From NCBI RefSeq assembly GCF_001425045.1, contig NZ_LMDJ01000001.1:124001-188000 (forward strand): a stretch of 64,000 bases of DNA. Reading direction: 5' to 3'. Source of the stretch: Massilia sp. Root351 (GTDB taxonomy: Bacteria > Pseudomonadota > Gammaproteobacteria > Burkholderiales > Burkholderiaceae_D). The notes beneath the pieces are model-generated. The model did no database searches. It was given only the letters and a program-made list of their open reading frames with translations, and was not told where the DNA came from. The position numbers were made by a program, and so were the translations under genes. The first letter of the stretch is position 1, and each line of letters begins with the position of its first letter. Shown here one piece after another: positions 46,995-54,378 of the stretch.

Positions 46995-48565
46995 GCATCA
47001 TCGACGACTGCGTGAAGTTCCTGGAAGACCTCATCATGGGCGACTTCAACGATGAGCAAATGGTGTCCGCGCAAATCATCGGCGGCCTGGTCTCGCTGAT
47101 CCCCGTGATGGACCAGGTGATGGACGTGCGCGACATCTCCGGCACGCTGTACCGCATCAACAAGCACGGCGGCTTCGGCAAGGCCTCGCTGGACCAGAAA
47201 GTGGACCTGGGTTTCGCCGCCTTCGGCGTGATCCCCGAAGTGGGCAGCGCCTTCAAGACCGTGTTCAAGCCGCTGTACCGGCAGCGTAAGCGCGCCAAGG
47301 GCGTCATCAACAGCGGCGTGGCGATGATAGAAACCATGCTCGGCAAAAAGAAAGGCGGCGCCGTGCGCTGGGTGCGCGCGCTGGACTGGGCCGGCAACAC
47401 GCAAGCGGCCATCATCCAGGCCAACATGGCGCTGGAAAGCTGCATTGCCATGCTGGACTACCTGGGCCAGAAACACTGGTGGTGCCCCGACCGCATAGAA
47501 CAGTTGGCGCGCGACGTCGCCCCCAGCCTGCGCTCCATGCGCGGCAAGCTCGCCGCCCCGATCCGCGAAGCCGCCGCCGAGATCCGCAAATTCCTGGAAG
47601 GCCTGCTGGGTGAGCATGCGGCTGCCGTGGCGATGTCGGTGGCGGGCAATGCTGCGATGGTGCGCGGCAGCGGCGCCCCCGCCAGCCGTGCAAACGGTGC
47701 GCGTAGTCCGCCGAGGCATAAGGATATGGCGGAAACTCCTCGCACTCAAGGTAAGAAAGCATCTGGACGCACACTTACTGTGGCCCAAAAAATGGCCTAT
47801 GAAGCTTATGCTGTCCTAAATCATGCATTGAAGGGGCTATTGGGGGAACACATTGTTGATCATTATGTTATCGAAAAGAAGAGCTGGGGAATGCAGTGGA
47901 ATCGGCACGACATAATTGCTGCGAGCAGGGGAGGCAAAAAGAGCGGATGGCAAAATGATTACAAGAAAATTAATGACAATGAGATTCCTTTGTATTTGTG
48001 CACGCCAAGCTCTCATGTTTTGACCAGCGGCATAGATTCACTCTGGATAACAAACCGTAATGTTCCTCGTCAATATGCTGTAGTCGAGGCCAAGGCTAGT
48101 ATGAACCCGGGGGCTCAATTACTTAGTTTGCTTGGGGAAGCAAACGGTACAGCAGTACCGGGCCAATCTCCTGGCGGACAACGGCCGGGCAGTGGAGGGA
48201 ATAGAACCGGAGCTGCAAGGCCTCGACCCGCTCGAAAGCCTGTGCAGTCCAAAGTCCTGCAGATGAGTGAAGAGTGGGTCCAGGCGCGACTAAGAAGAGA
48301 TTTTGGATCAATATTTATTAGAGTCGATGATAACTACACTCGTCACGTTATGTTGGTTACTCCTGTGGAAGCAGCGGAACATATTTCTGCATTAAATAAG
48401 ATATTAGAAAATGATTTGATTAATAAACCTCGAGAGGCACAGGAGTTCGCATCTGAGCATGCTAACCACAGTATTGCCAATGAGTTTGATGCGGTGGATA
48501 TAGATAAGGCTAACGAGACATACAAAAAATCGGGTAAGCCCCCTAAGACAAGGCCGAAAAAATAA
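46991..48565 (+). CDS. T6SS effector with C-terminal PD-(D/E)xK nuclease domain (PoNe/Tox-REase-like)
   Basis: A 524-residue protein. The TTG start sits in a TTGA overlap with the vgrG stop, with AAAGGGGG 6 bases upstream. Residues 1 to about 230 form a GC-rich, conserved-looking trafficking region with hydrophobic segments (IIGGLVSLIPVMDQVMDVRD; DLGFAAFGVIPEVGSAFKTV). After about residue 235 the DNA becomes AT-richer and the sequence changes to a nuclease-like domain: E286 in LLGEHIVDHY, D349 in SGIDSLW, E366-A-K368 in YAVVEAKAS, and a MSEEWVQARL motif, the layout of PD-(D/E)xK toxins. The following genes resemble DUF1911 immunity proteins, which supports a PoNe-type DNase. Nuclease activity is inferred, not shown. 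Confidence 0.82.
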   Translation: MSIIDDCVKFLEDLIMGDFNDEQMVSAQIIGGLVSLIPVMDQVMDVRDISGTLYRINKHGGFGKASLDQKVDLGFAAFGVIPEVGSAFKTVFKPLYRQRKRAKGVINSGVAMIETMLGKKKGGAVRWVRALDWAGNTQAAIIQANMALESCIAMLDYLGQKHWWCPDRIEQLARDVAPSLRSMRGKLAAPIREAAAEIRKFLEGLLGEHAAAVAMSVAGNAAMVRGSGAPASRANGARSPPRHKDMAETPRTQGKKASGRTLTVAQKMAYEAYAVLNHALKGLLGEHIVDHYVIEKKSWGMQWNRHDIIAASRGGKKSGWQNDYKKINDNEIPLYLCTPSSHVLTSGIDSLWITNRNVPRQYAVVEAKASMNPGAQLLSLLGEANGTAVPGQSPGGQRPGSGGNRTGAARPRPARKPVQSKVLQMSEEWVQARLRRDFGSIFIRVDDNYTRHVMLVTPVEAAEHISALNKILENDLINKPREAQEFASEHANHSIANEFDAVDIDKANETYKKSGKPPKTRPKK

Positions 48566-48566
48566 A

Positions 48567-49556
48567 ATGAACAATGAATTTGAACTGGTGCGCCGTCAGC
48601 CATATATTGACAAACAAACTTTTTTAAACACGATCACGCATTATCGTAGCGATGAGACGATTGCTGAGGAAAAGCTATTGCGGCAGGAGGGCTCACCGAA
48701 GCGACAACGCGGGACGCTGGTCTTCATGGCGGGGAATCTCTGGCGAGAGTTCCAGCTGCGCTACACAGCGGGCGATGCGCTTGCCGACTTGGCTGTCTTC
48801 CTTACGGTCGTGGTGGAAGGTTACGAGCGGGCAGCAGAGATAGGAGACCAAGTTCCAGAAAACGATTACGCGCCAGTGTTCACGCTGAATGACCCGATGG
48901 ATGAGTACGTGGATTACATCGGTTTGCTGAGCGCCGCAGTCCTGCTGCATCGAGAGGATCTGATACCCAGAATTCACGCCCTCCTTGCAGGGACGGATTT
49001 CGACGAGGCAGATCTGCTGGTTGAAGAACTGTTGAATTTTTATCTGCCTGATCGCCCAATGGTCGATCAGTGGTTCTGGGACAAGCCCTACGGTATATTG
49101 GTGGAAGTGATTGACAGCGAGACTGCAGCGGCCAAAGTCAAAGGCATGCAAAAGTATGTGACGAAGTGGTACTCTTCGATGAAGGGGCAAGCTCATTTCT
49201 GGGGCAAGCACGAGAAAATCACGCCGGAATACTCGGACTATGTCGGCTACTGGGCGTTCTGCGCCGCTGCCTTCACTTACCTCTATGATATCGACGACAG
49301 CGGATACCGGAATGAAACGGTGTATCCAAAGGACTTGGTGGACTACGCCCGCAGTAAGCCGCGCCAACCTGTCCGCCTCAAGGACGGAAATGAAATCCTG
49401 CGTGTTGCTGGCGGCCAGCCCTGCCCACAGACTGGAAATTGGTTCAGCCCTGCCAAGGAAGACAGCGCGCGCCACTTCAAGGAAGGCGAGCTCATGCCGA
49501 CGTTCAATGCGTCCGAATACGGCCAGACAATCTGGCAGTGGAGCCCTAGTATCTAA
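48567..49556 (+). CDS. PoNi-like immunity protein 1 (DUF1910/DUF1911), subtype A, full length
   Basis: A 329-residue protein directly after the effector (ATG 1 base past the stop). The N-terminal half (RRQPYIDKQTFLNTITHYR; LWREFQLRYTAGDALADLA; DEYVDYIGLLSAAVLLHRED) corresponds to DUF1910. The C-terminal half (YVTKWYSSMKGQAHFWGKHE; YVGYWAFCAAAFTYLYDIDD; VYPKDLVDYAR) corresponds to DUF1911. Both are associated with immunity to PoNe DNases. A final module carries CPQTGNWFSPAKE...TIWQW. It is the first of five paralogues and is the best candidate for the cognate immunity gene because of its position. Confidence 0.85.
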   Translation: MNNEFELVRRQPYIDKQTFLNTITHYRSDETIAEEKLLRQEGSPKRQRGTLVFMAGNLWREFQLRYTAGDALADLAVFLTVVVEGYERAAEIGDQVPENDYAPVFTLNDPMDEYVDYIGLLSAAVLLHREDLIPRIHALLAGTDFDEADLLVEELLNFYLPDRPMVDQWFWDKPYGILVEVIDSETAAAKVKGMQKYVTKWYSSMKGQAHFWGKHEKITPEYSDYVGYWAFCAAAFTYLYDIDDSGYRNETVYPKDLVDYARSKPRQPVRLKDGNEILRVAGGQPCPQTGNWFSPAKEDSARHFKEGELMPTFNASEYGQTIWQWSPSI

Positions 49557-49575
49557 GCACGCGCGACAGGCCATC

Positions 49576-50409
49576 GTGAATGCTACGTTTTCGGAGCGGC
49601 GGCGTCAGCCCTACATCGATGAGATCAGTTTTATAAATACACTTGCTCACAACCGGAGCGAAGCAGAATTTGGGGAACAGGAACTACTAAGATATCGAGA
49701 TACAGAGCGTGACAGGAGCGTAATTCTAGGGGCCTTGGCCACTTCTATATGGGGCGATTTTCAGTTGCGGTACACGGCGGGCGAGGCGCCGTCCAAACTG
49801 CACCGCGAGGATTTGATTCCACGTATCCATGCGCTCATGAAAGGTACCGACTATGACGGGTCAGATCTCCTGATCGAAGAATTATTCAACTTCTATCTCC
49901 CGGAGCGTCCCATGGTAGATGAATGGTTCTGGGATAAGCCGTACGGTATGTTAGTCGAGGTGATTGACAGCGAATCATCAGTTGCCAGAGCTAAAGCCAT
50001 GAAGAAGTACGTGACGAAGTGGTATTCGTCAGTGAAGGGGCTGGCGCATTTTTGGGGCAAGCACGAAAAGGTCACTTCAGAATACTCGGAATATGTCGGA
50101 TACTGGGCATTTTGTGCCGCCGCGTTCACGTACTTGTACGATATCGATGACACCGCTTACCGGGACGAAGTCGTGTATCCCAAAGACCTGGTAGACTATG
50201 CGCGCAGTATGCCTCGCCAGCCCGTCCGACTCAAGGACGGTACTGAATTTCTTAGGGTGGCAGGAGGCCAGCCTTGTCCACGCGCGGGAAACTGGTTCAG
50301 TCCAGCCAAAGAGAACAGCGCGCGGCACTTTAACGATGGTGAACTTATGCCGACCTTCAACGCATCCGAATACGGCCGGACAATTTGGCAATGGAACCCA
50401 AGTGCATAG
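49576..50409 (+). CDS. PoNi-like immunity protein 2, subtype A, internal deletion
   Basis: A 277-residue paralogue of protein 1. GTG 49576 is chosen (ACAGG upstream) because it gives VNATFSERRRQPYID, aligning with the other copies; the frame is open further upstream inside the preceding gene. Compared with copy 1, about 55 residues between YTAGEA and LHREDLIPR are replaced by PSK (net loss 52 residues, in frame, near 49790), removing the helix pair that contains DEYVDYIGL in the others. The DUF1911 half and the CPRAGNW tail are intact. It may be non-functional or altered in specificity. Confidence 0.78.
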   Translation: MNATFSERRRQPYIDEISFINTLAHNRSEAEFGEQELLRYRDTERDRSVILGALATSIWGDFQLRYTAGEAPSKLHREDLIPRIHALMKGTDYDGSDLLIEELFNFYLPERPMVDEWFWDKPYGMLVEVIDSESSVARAKAMKKYVTKWYSSVKGLAHFWGKHEKVTSEYSEYVGYWAFCAAAFTYLYDIDDTAYRDEVVYPKDLVDYARSMPRQPVRLKDGTEFLRVAGGQPCPRAGNWFSPAKENSARHFNDGELMPTFNASEYGRTIWQWNPSA

Positions 50410-50430
50410 CCATGCGTCTAAGGCCGTATC

Positions 50431-51444
50431 GTGAGCGCACCGTTCTCGGTCCGCCGGCGTCAGCCGTATATCGACGAGCAAACCTTTCTCAATACGATAG
50501 CGCACTATCGCCGGGAGGCGGAACAGGGCGAGCAAGATCTAGTCGAGAATTCACATTTGCCGCGTGAGCAAAGTGTGATTCTTGGATTTATGGCGGGCTT
50601 CCTCTGGCGCGAATTCCAGCTACGATACACCGCTGGTGATCCTCTTCCCGAGCTAGCTGAGTTGCTTACCAAGGTCGTAGTTGCGTATGAACGCGAAGCC
50701 GAGTCGTCGGACCGGTTGCCCGAGGAAGAGTACATTCCTGTCTTTGCACTAGATGATCCTATCGATGAGTATGTGGACTTTATCGGATTGATTAGTGCCT
50801 GCGTACTTCTACATCGCGAGGACCTGATCCCGCGTATACACGCTTTGGTGGCCGGAAGCGCATATGACGAAGTGGATTTCTTGATTGAGGAATTGCTGGG
50901 TTTTTATCTACCGGACCGTCCCGCAATGGATGAGTGGCTCTGGGATAAACCCTACGGGCTGCTAGTTGAGGTCATCGTCGGCGAAACAGTTGCAGTCAAA
51001 ACCAAAGCGATGAAAAAGTATGTGTCGAAGTGGTATTCGTCGATGAAAGGACTGGCCCATTTTTGGGGCAAGCACGAGAAGATGAAGCCTGAGTATTCTT
51101 CGTACGTCGGGTATTGGGCATTTTCTGCTGCGGCTTTTACCTATCTCTACGACCTCGATGACAGCGCGTATCGCGACGAGGTGGCGTACCCGCAGGACTT
51201 TGTTGAGTATGCTCGCAGCATGCCACGTCGGCCAGTCAAACTGGAGAACGGAAGCGAATTGCTTCGTGTCGCGGGTGGCCAATCATGCCGCGCGCTGGAA
51301 ACTGGTTCAGTCCTGCGAAAGAGGGAAGTGGCCGCCAGTTCAAAGAAGGCGAGCATATGCCTTCGTTCGATGCCTCTGAATATGGCCAGACAATTTGGCA
51401 GTGGAATCCGGGTACCTGAGCGTGAGCGCGTGGAGATGAAATGA
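50431..51444 (+). CDS. PoNi-like immunity protein 3, subtype B, C-terminal frameshift
   Basis: A 337-residue reading frame from GTG 50431 (AAGG 8 bases upstream). It differs from copies 1 and 4 in subtype-B residues (PREQSVILGFMAGFLWREF; EYIPVFALDDPIDEYVDFIGLISACVLLHRED; KMKPEYSSYVGYWAF). After LRVAGGQSC the frame diverges: shifting by one base near 51286-51290 restores PRAGNWFSPAKEG and QTIWQWNPGT with a stop at 51417-51419. So one base has been lost, and the natural tail is replaced by about 50 unrelated residues ending in the ATGA overlap with copy 4. The DUF1910/1911 core is unaffected. Confidence 0.8.
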   Translation: MSAPFSVRRRQPYIDEQTFLNTIAHYRREAEQGEQDLVENSHLPREQSVILGFMAGFLWREFQLRYTAGDPLPELAELLTKVVVAYEREAESSDRLPEEEYIPVFALDDPIDEYVDFIGLISACVLLHREDLIPRIHALVAGSAYDEVDFLIEELLGFYLPDRPAMDEWLWDKPYGLLVEVIVGETVAVKTKAMKKYVSKWYSSMKGLAHFWGKHEKMKPEYSSYVGYWAFSAAAFTYLYDLDDSAYRDEVAYPQDFVEYARSMPRRPVKLENGSELLRVAGGQSCRALETGSVLRKREVAASSKKASICLRSMPLNMARQFGSGIRVPERERVEMK

Positions 51445-52430
51445 CCACTCCGTTCAAGGTCCGCCGGCGCCAGCTTTATATTGATGAGCAGAGCTTTGCC
51501 AGCACAATAGCTACCTATCGGCGCAATGAGGAGCTGGCAGAAGAGACGTGGCCAGAGCGAAAAGATGCTCCCCGTGGCGGGACCGTGCTTTTGGGTTACA
51601 TAGCTGGAGGACGTTGGCGTGAGTTTCAGCTACGATACACGGCAGGCGAAGGTCTGGCTGACCTTGCTGCTTTTCTCACGGTAGTCGTCGAAGCATATGA
51701 GCGCGAGGCCGACGCAACGGACCGGCTACCCGAGGACGAATACAGCGCTGTGTTCACGCTGGACGATCCAATCGACGAGTATGTGGACTATATAGGATTG
51801 CTTAGCGTCTCAGCATTGCTGCACCGCGAAGACCTCATACCGCGCATCTTTGCCCTGATGGAGGGGACAGACTATGATGAAACCGATCTGCTGATTGAAG
51901 AGCTCTTGAATTTCTATTTGCCTGACCGCCCAGCAGTAGATGAATGGTATTGGGACAAACCTTACGGCATGTTGGTTGAGGTGATCGACAGCGAGACACC
52001 CGCCGCCAGAGCCAAGGCCATGAAAAAGTATGTGACTAAGTGGTATCCGTCCATGAAGGGCCTTGCGCATTTCTGGGGCAAGCACGAGAAAATCTCGCCG
52101 GAGTACTCAGATTACGTTGGTTACTGGGCGTTCTGCGCCGCCGCATTCACCTATCTTTACGACATTGACGACGGCGGATATCGGAACGAAATAGTGTATC
52201 CCAAGGACTTGGTGGACTACGCCCGCAGCATGCCGCGCAAACCTGTCCGCCTCAAGGACGGCAATGAAATGCTGCGTGTTGCCGGCGGCCAGCGCTGCCC
52301 AAGGGCGGGAAACTGGTTCAGCCCAGCCAAAGAGGACAGCGCCCGGCATTTCAATGAAGGCGAACTCATGCCTTCGTTCGATGCATCCGAATACGGCCAG
52401 ACAATTTGGCAGTGGAATTCCGCTACATGA
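51441..52430 (+). CDS. PoNi-like immunity protein 4, subtype A, full length
   Basis: A 329-residue paralogue, full length and closest to copy 1 (EYVDYIGLLSVSALLHRED; ISPEYSDYVGYWAFCAAAF; CPRAGNWFSPAKEDSARHF; QTIWQWNSAT). ATG 51441 has GGAG 5 bases upstream. The first four bases overlap the shifted end of copy 3; if copy 3 kept its natural stop (51419) there would be a 21-base spacer like that between copies 4 and 5. A conserved FWGKHEK and Y-x2-YW core suggest a preserved toxin-binding surface. Confidence 0.84.
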   Translation: MTTPFKVRRRQLYIDEQSFASTIATYRRNEELAEETWPERKDAPRGGTVLLGYIAGGRWREFQLRYTAGEGLADLAAFLTVVVEAYEREADATDRLPEDEYSAVFTLDDPIDEYVDYIGLLSVSALLHREDLIPRIFALMEGTDYDETDLLIEELLNFYLPDRPAVDEWYWDKPYGMLVEVIDSETPAARAKAMKKYVTKWYPSMKGLAHFWGKHEKISPEYSDYVGYWAFCAAAFTYLYDIDDGGYRNEIVYPKDLVDYARSMPRKPVRLKDGNEMLRVAGGQRCPRAGNWFSPAKEDSARHFNEGELMPSFDASEYGQTIWQWNSAT

Positions 52431-52451
52431 GCGTAAGTGCCTGGAGGTGAA

Positions 52452-53279
52452 ATGGCCACTCCCTTCTTAGTCCGCCGGCGCCAGCCTTACATCGACGAGC
52501 AGATCTTTCTCAACACGATAGCCCACTATCGCCGCGACGAAGATCAAGGCGAGCAAAAACTGACGGAGAACGGGCACGTGCCGCGTGAGCAAAGTGTGAT
52601 TCTCGGATTCTTGGCAAACTTCCTGTGGTGCGAGTTTCAACTGCGGTACACGGCAGGCGATCCGCTTCCCGACCTGGCAGAATTGCTCACGAAAGTGGTC
52701 GCCGCCTATGAGAGAGAAGCAGAGTCATCCGCCCGCCTGCCCGATGACGAATACATTCCAGTCTTCGCCATGGACGATCCTATCGATGAGTATGTCGACT
52801 TTATCGGCTTGATCAGTGCCTGCGTTTTGCTGCATCGCGAGGATCTGCTACCGCGCGTTTACACCTTGGTAGCAGGTGGCGCGTACGATGCAGTGGATCT
52901 TGTGGTGGAAGAACTGCTGGTTTTTTATCTGCCTGACCGTCCTCCAGTAGATGAATGGTTCTGGAATAAACCCTACGGGTTGCTGGTTGACGTGATAGAT
53001 AGCGACACGCCGGCAGCCAAAACCCAAGCGATGAAGAAGTACGTGTCGAAGTGGTATTCTTCGATGAAAGGGCTGGCGCATTTCTGGGGAAAGCACGAGA
53101 AAATGAAGCCTGAGTATTCTTCATACGTAGGCTACTGGGCCTTCTGCGCCGCCGCGTTCACTTACCTCTACGATATCGACGACAGCGCATACCGCGACGA
53201 GTTGGTGTATCCGAAGGACCTGGTCGACTACGCCCGCAAAACGCCGCCGCCCGCCGCAAAAGCGACCGGGGGCGCTTAG
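52452..53279 (+). CDS. PoNi-like immunity protein 5, subtype B, truncated C-terminus
   Basis: A 275-residue subtype-B paralogue closest to copy 3 (PREQSVILGFLANFLWCEF; EYIPVFAMDDPIDEYVDFIGLISACVLLHRED; KMKPEYSSYVGYWAF). ATG 52452 follows TGGAGG by 5 bases. It stops after YPKDLVDYARKTPPPAAK..., lacking the RLKDG...CPxxGNW...IWQW tail of the full-length copies. The stop is 1 base from the stop of the convergent map gene, so the end of the array probably marks a recombination junction with the core chromosome. The DUF1911 core is complete. Confidence 0.82.
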   Translation: MATPFLVRRRQPYIDEQIFLNTIAHYRRDEDQGEQKLTENGHVPREQSVILGFLANFLWCEFQLRYTAGDPLPDLAELLTKVVAAYEREAESSARLPDDEYIPVFAMDDPIDEYVDFIGLISACVLLHREDLLPRVYTLVAGGAYDAVDLVVEELLVFYLPDRPPVDEWFWNKPYGLLVDVIDSDTPAAKTQAMKKYVSKWYSSMKGLAHFWGKHEKMKPEYSSYVGYWAFCAAAFTYLYDIDDSAYRDELVYPKDLVDYARKTPPPAAKATGGA

Positions 53280-53280
53280 C

Positions 53281-54072
53281 TTATTGCTGCTGCTCGCCGG
53301 GTGCCAGGGTCAGCACCTCGAAACCGGTCTCGGTCACCGTCACCATATGCTCCCACTGCGCGGACAGCGAACGGTCGGCGGTGACGACGGTCCAGCCGTC
53401 CGGCATTTCGCGCGTTTGCGGCTTGCCGGCGTTGATCATCGGTTCGATGGTAAACAGCATGCCCGGCTGCAGCACCACGCCGGTGCCCGGCTTGCCGTAG
53501 TGCCGCACTTCCAGGTCCTCGTGGTACACCAGGCCGATGCCGTGGCCGCAGTAGTCGCGCACCACGCTGAAGCCGGCCGCTTCGGCCACGGTCTGGATCG
53601 CGTGGCCGACGTCGCCCAGCGTCGCGCCCGGCTTCACCGCGCGGATGCCGGCCCACATCGACTTGTAGGTGACGTCCACCAGCCGTTCGGCCTGCTTGCT
53701 GGGCTGGCCCACGTAGTACATGCGGCTGGTGTCGCCGTGCCAGCCGTCCTTGATCACGGCCACGTCGATGTTGATGATGTCGCCGTCGCGCAGCACGCGC
53801 TTGGGCGAGGGGATGCCGTGGCAGATCACTTCGTTCACCGAGGTGCACACGGTGGCCGGGAAGCCACCGTAGCCCACGTTGGCCGGGATCACCTGCTGCT
53901 CCTTGACGATGTAGTCGTTGCAGATCTTGTCCAGCTGTTCGGTGGTGACGCCGGCCTTGATGTGCGGGCCGATCATGGTCAGCACGTCGGCCGCCAGCTG
54001 GGCCGCCACGCGCGCCTGGGCGATCTGGTCGGGACTCTTGATGAGGATGTCGTTCGGCTTTTTCTTACGCAT
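53281..54072 (-). CDS. map: Methionine aminopeptidase, type I
   Basis: A 263-residue enzyme that removes the initiator Met. The five metal ligands are readable: two Asp in INIDVAVIKDGWHGDTSR, His in YCGHGIGLVYHED, Glu in LFTIEPMINAG and Glu in QWEHMVTVTE. The start at 54072 overlaps the upstream ParD-like gene by 8 bases, so the two are co-transcribed. It may be an extra MAP copy, because the usual beta-proteobacterial map lies near rpsB; this cannot be decided from the window. Confidence 0.94.
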   Translation of the reverse strand: MRKKKPNDILIKSPDQIAQARVAAQLAADVLTMIGPHIKAGVTTEQLDKICNDYIVKEQQVIPANVGYGGFPATVCTSVNEVICHGIPSPKRVLRDGDIINIDVAVIKDGWHGDTSRMYYVGQPSKQAERLVDVTYKSMWAGIRAVKPGATLGDVGHAIQTVAEAAGFSVVRDYCGHGIGLVYHEDLEVRHYGKPGTGVVLQPGMLFTIEPMINAGKPQTREMPDGWTVVTADRSLSAQWEHMVTVTETGFEVLTLAPGEQQQ

Positions 54073-54307
54073 GGTGCCGGCGCTCCTCGATGGGGGCGCC
54101 GATGGCGTCGGCCAGCGTCGGGCCGTCCTGCGCGGCGGAGCGCAGCAGCATCTGGCAGATGTCGCTGTAGCGCAGTTCGGGATTGGTTTCGGCCAGCATG
54201 CCGATGCGCAGCCAGTGTTCGGCCTGCGCGTTGATGGAGCGGCTCAGTGCGCCGCTCGCCACCCGCAGGTTCTCGTGCATCTGGTCGGAGATTTTTACTA
54301 TGCCCAT
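54065..54307 (-). CDS. ParD-like antitoxin-family protein (DUF3423-like)
   Basis: An 80-residue protein: MGIVKISDQMHENLRVASGALSRSINAQ matches the ribbon-helix-helix start of ParD-like proteins, followed by an AEHWLRIGMLAE segment. No ParE toxin gene accompanies it. Instead it overlaps map, a pairing I recall as recurrent. It may act as a DNA-binding regulator of its own operon with map. Three phased TATAT repeats lie directly upstream. Confidence 0.82.
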   Translation of the reverse strand: MGIVKISDQMHENLRVASGALSRSINAQAEHWLRIGMLAETNPELRYSDICQMLLRSAAQDGPTLADAIGAPIEERRHHA

Positions 54308-54321
54308 GGTTGTTCGTTTGA

Positions 54322-54354
54322 TATATGAAGTGTATATGAAACGTATATTACCAT
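54322..54354. promoter_or_regulatory. Three TATATGAA-type repeats with exact 11-bp spacing upstream of the parD-like/map operon
   Basis: TATATGAA at 54322 and 54333 and TATATTAC at 54344 are spaced exactly 11 bases, one helical turn. They occupy the 15-47 bases before the ParD-like start on the minus strand, an AT-rich island in GC-rich DNA. Ribbon-helix-helix proteins often bind such repeats, so autoregulation is a reasonable inference; the repeats also overlap the likely promoter. Confidence 0.55.
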
Positions 54355-54378
54355 GGGTTGCGGATCAGCGCACGGGGG

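Noticed and set aside
54065..54307. Classical ParDE toxin-antitoxin module
   Set aside because: No ParE/RelE-like toxin gene is adjacent on either side; the overlapping gene is methionine aminopeptidase.
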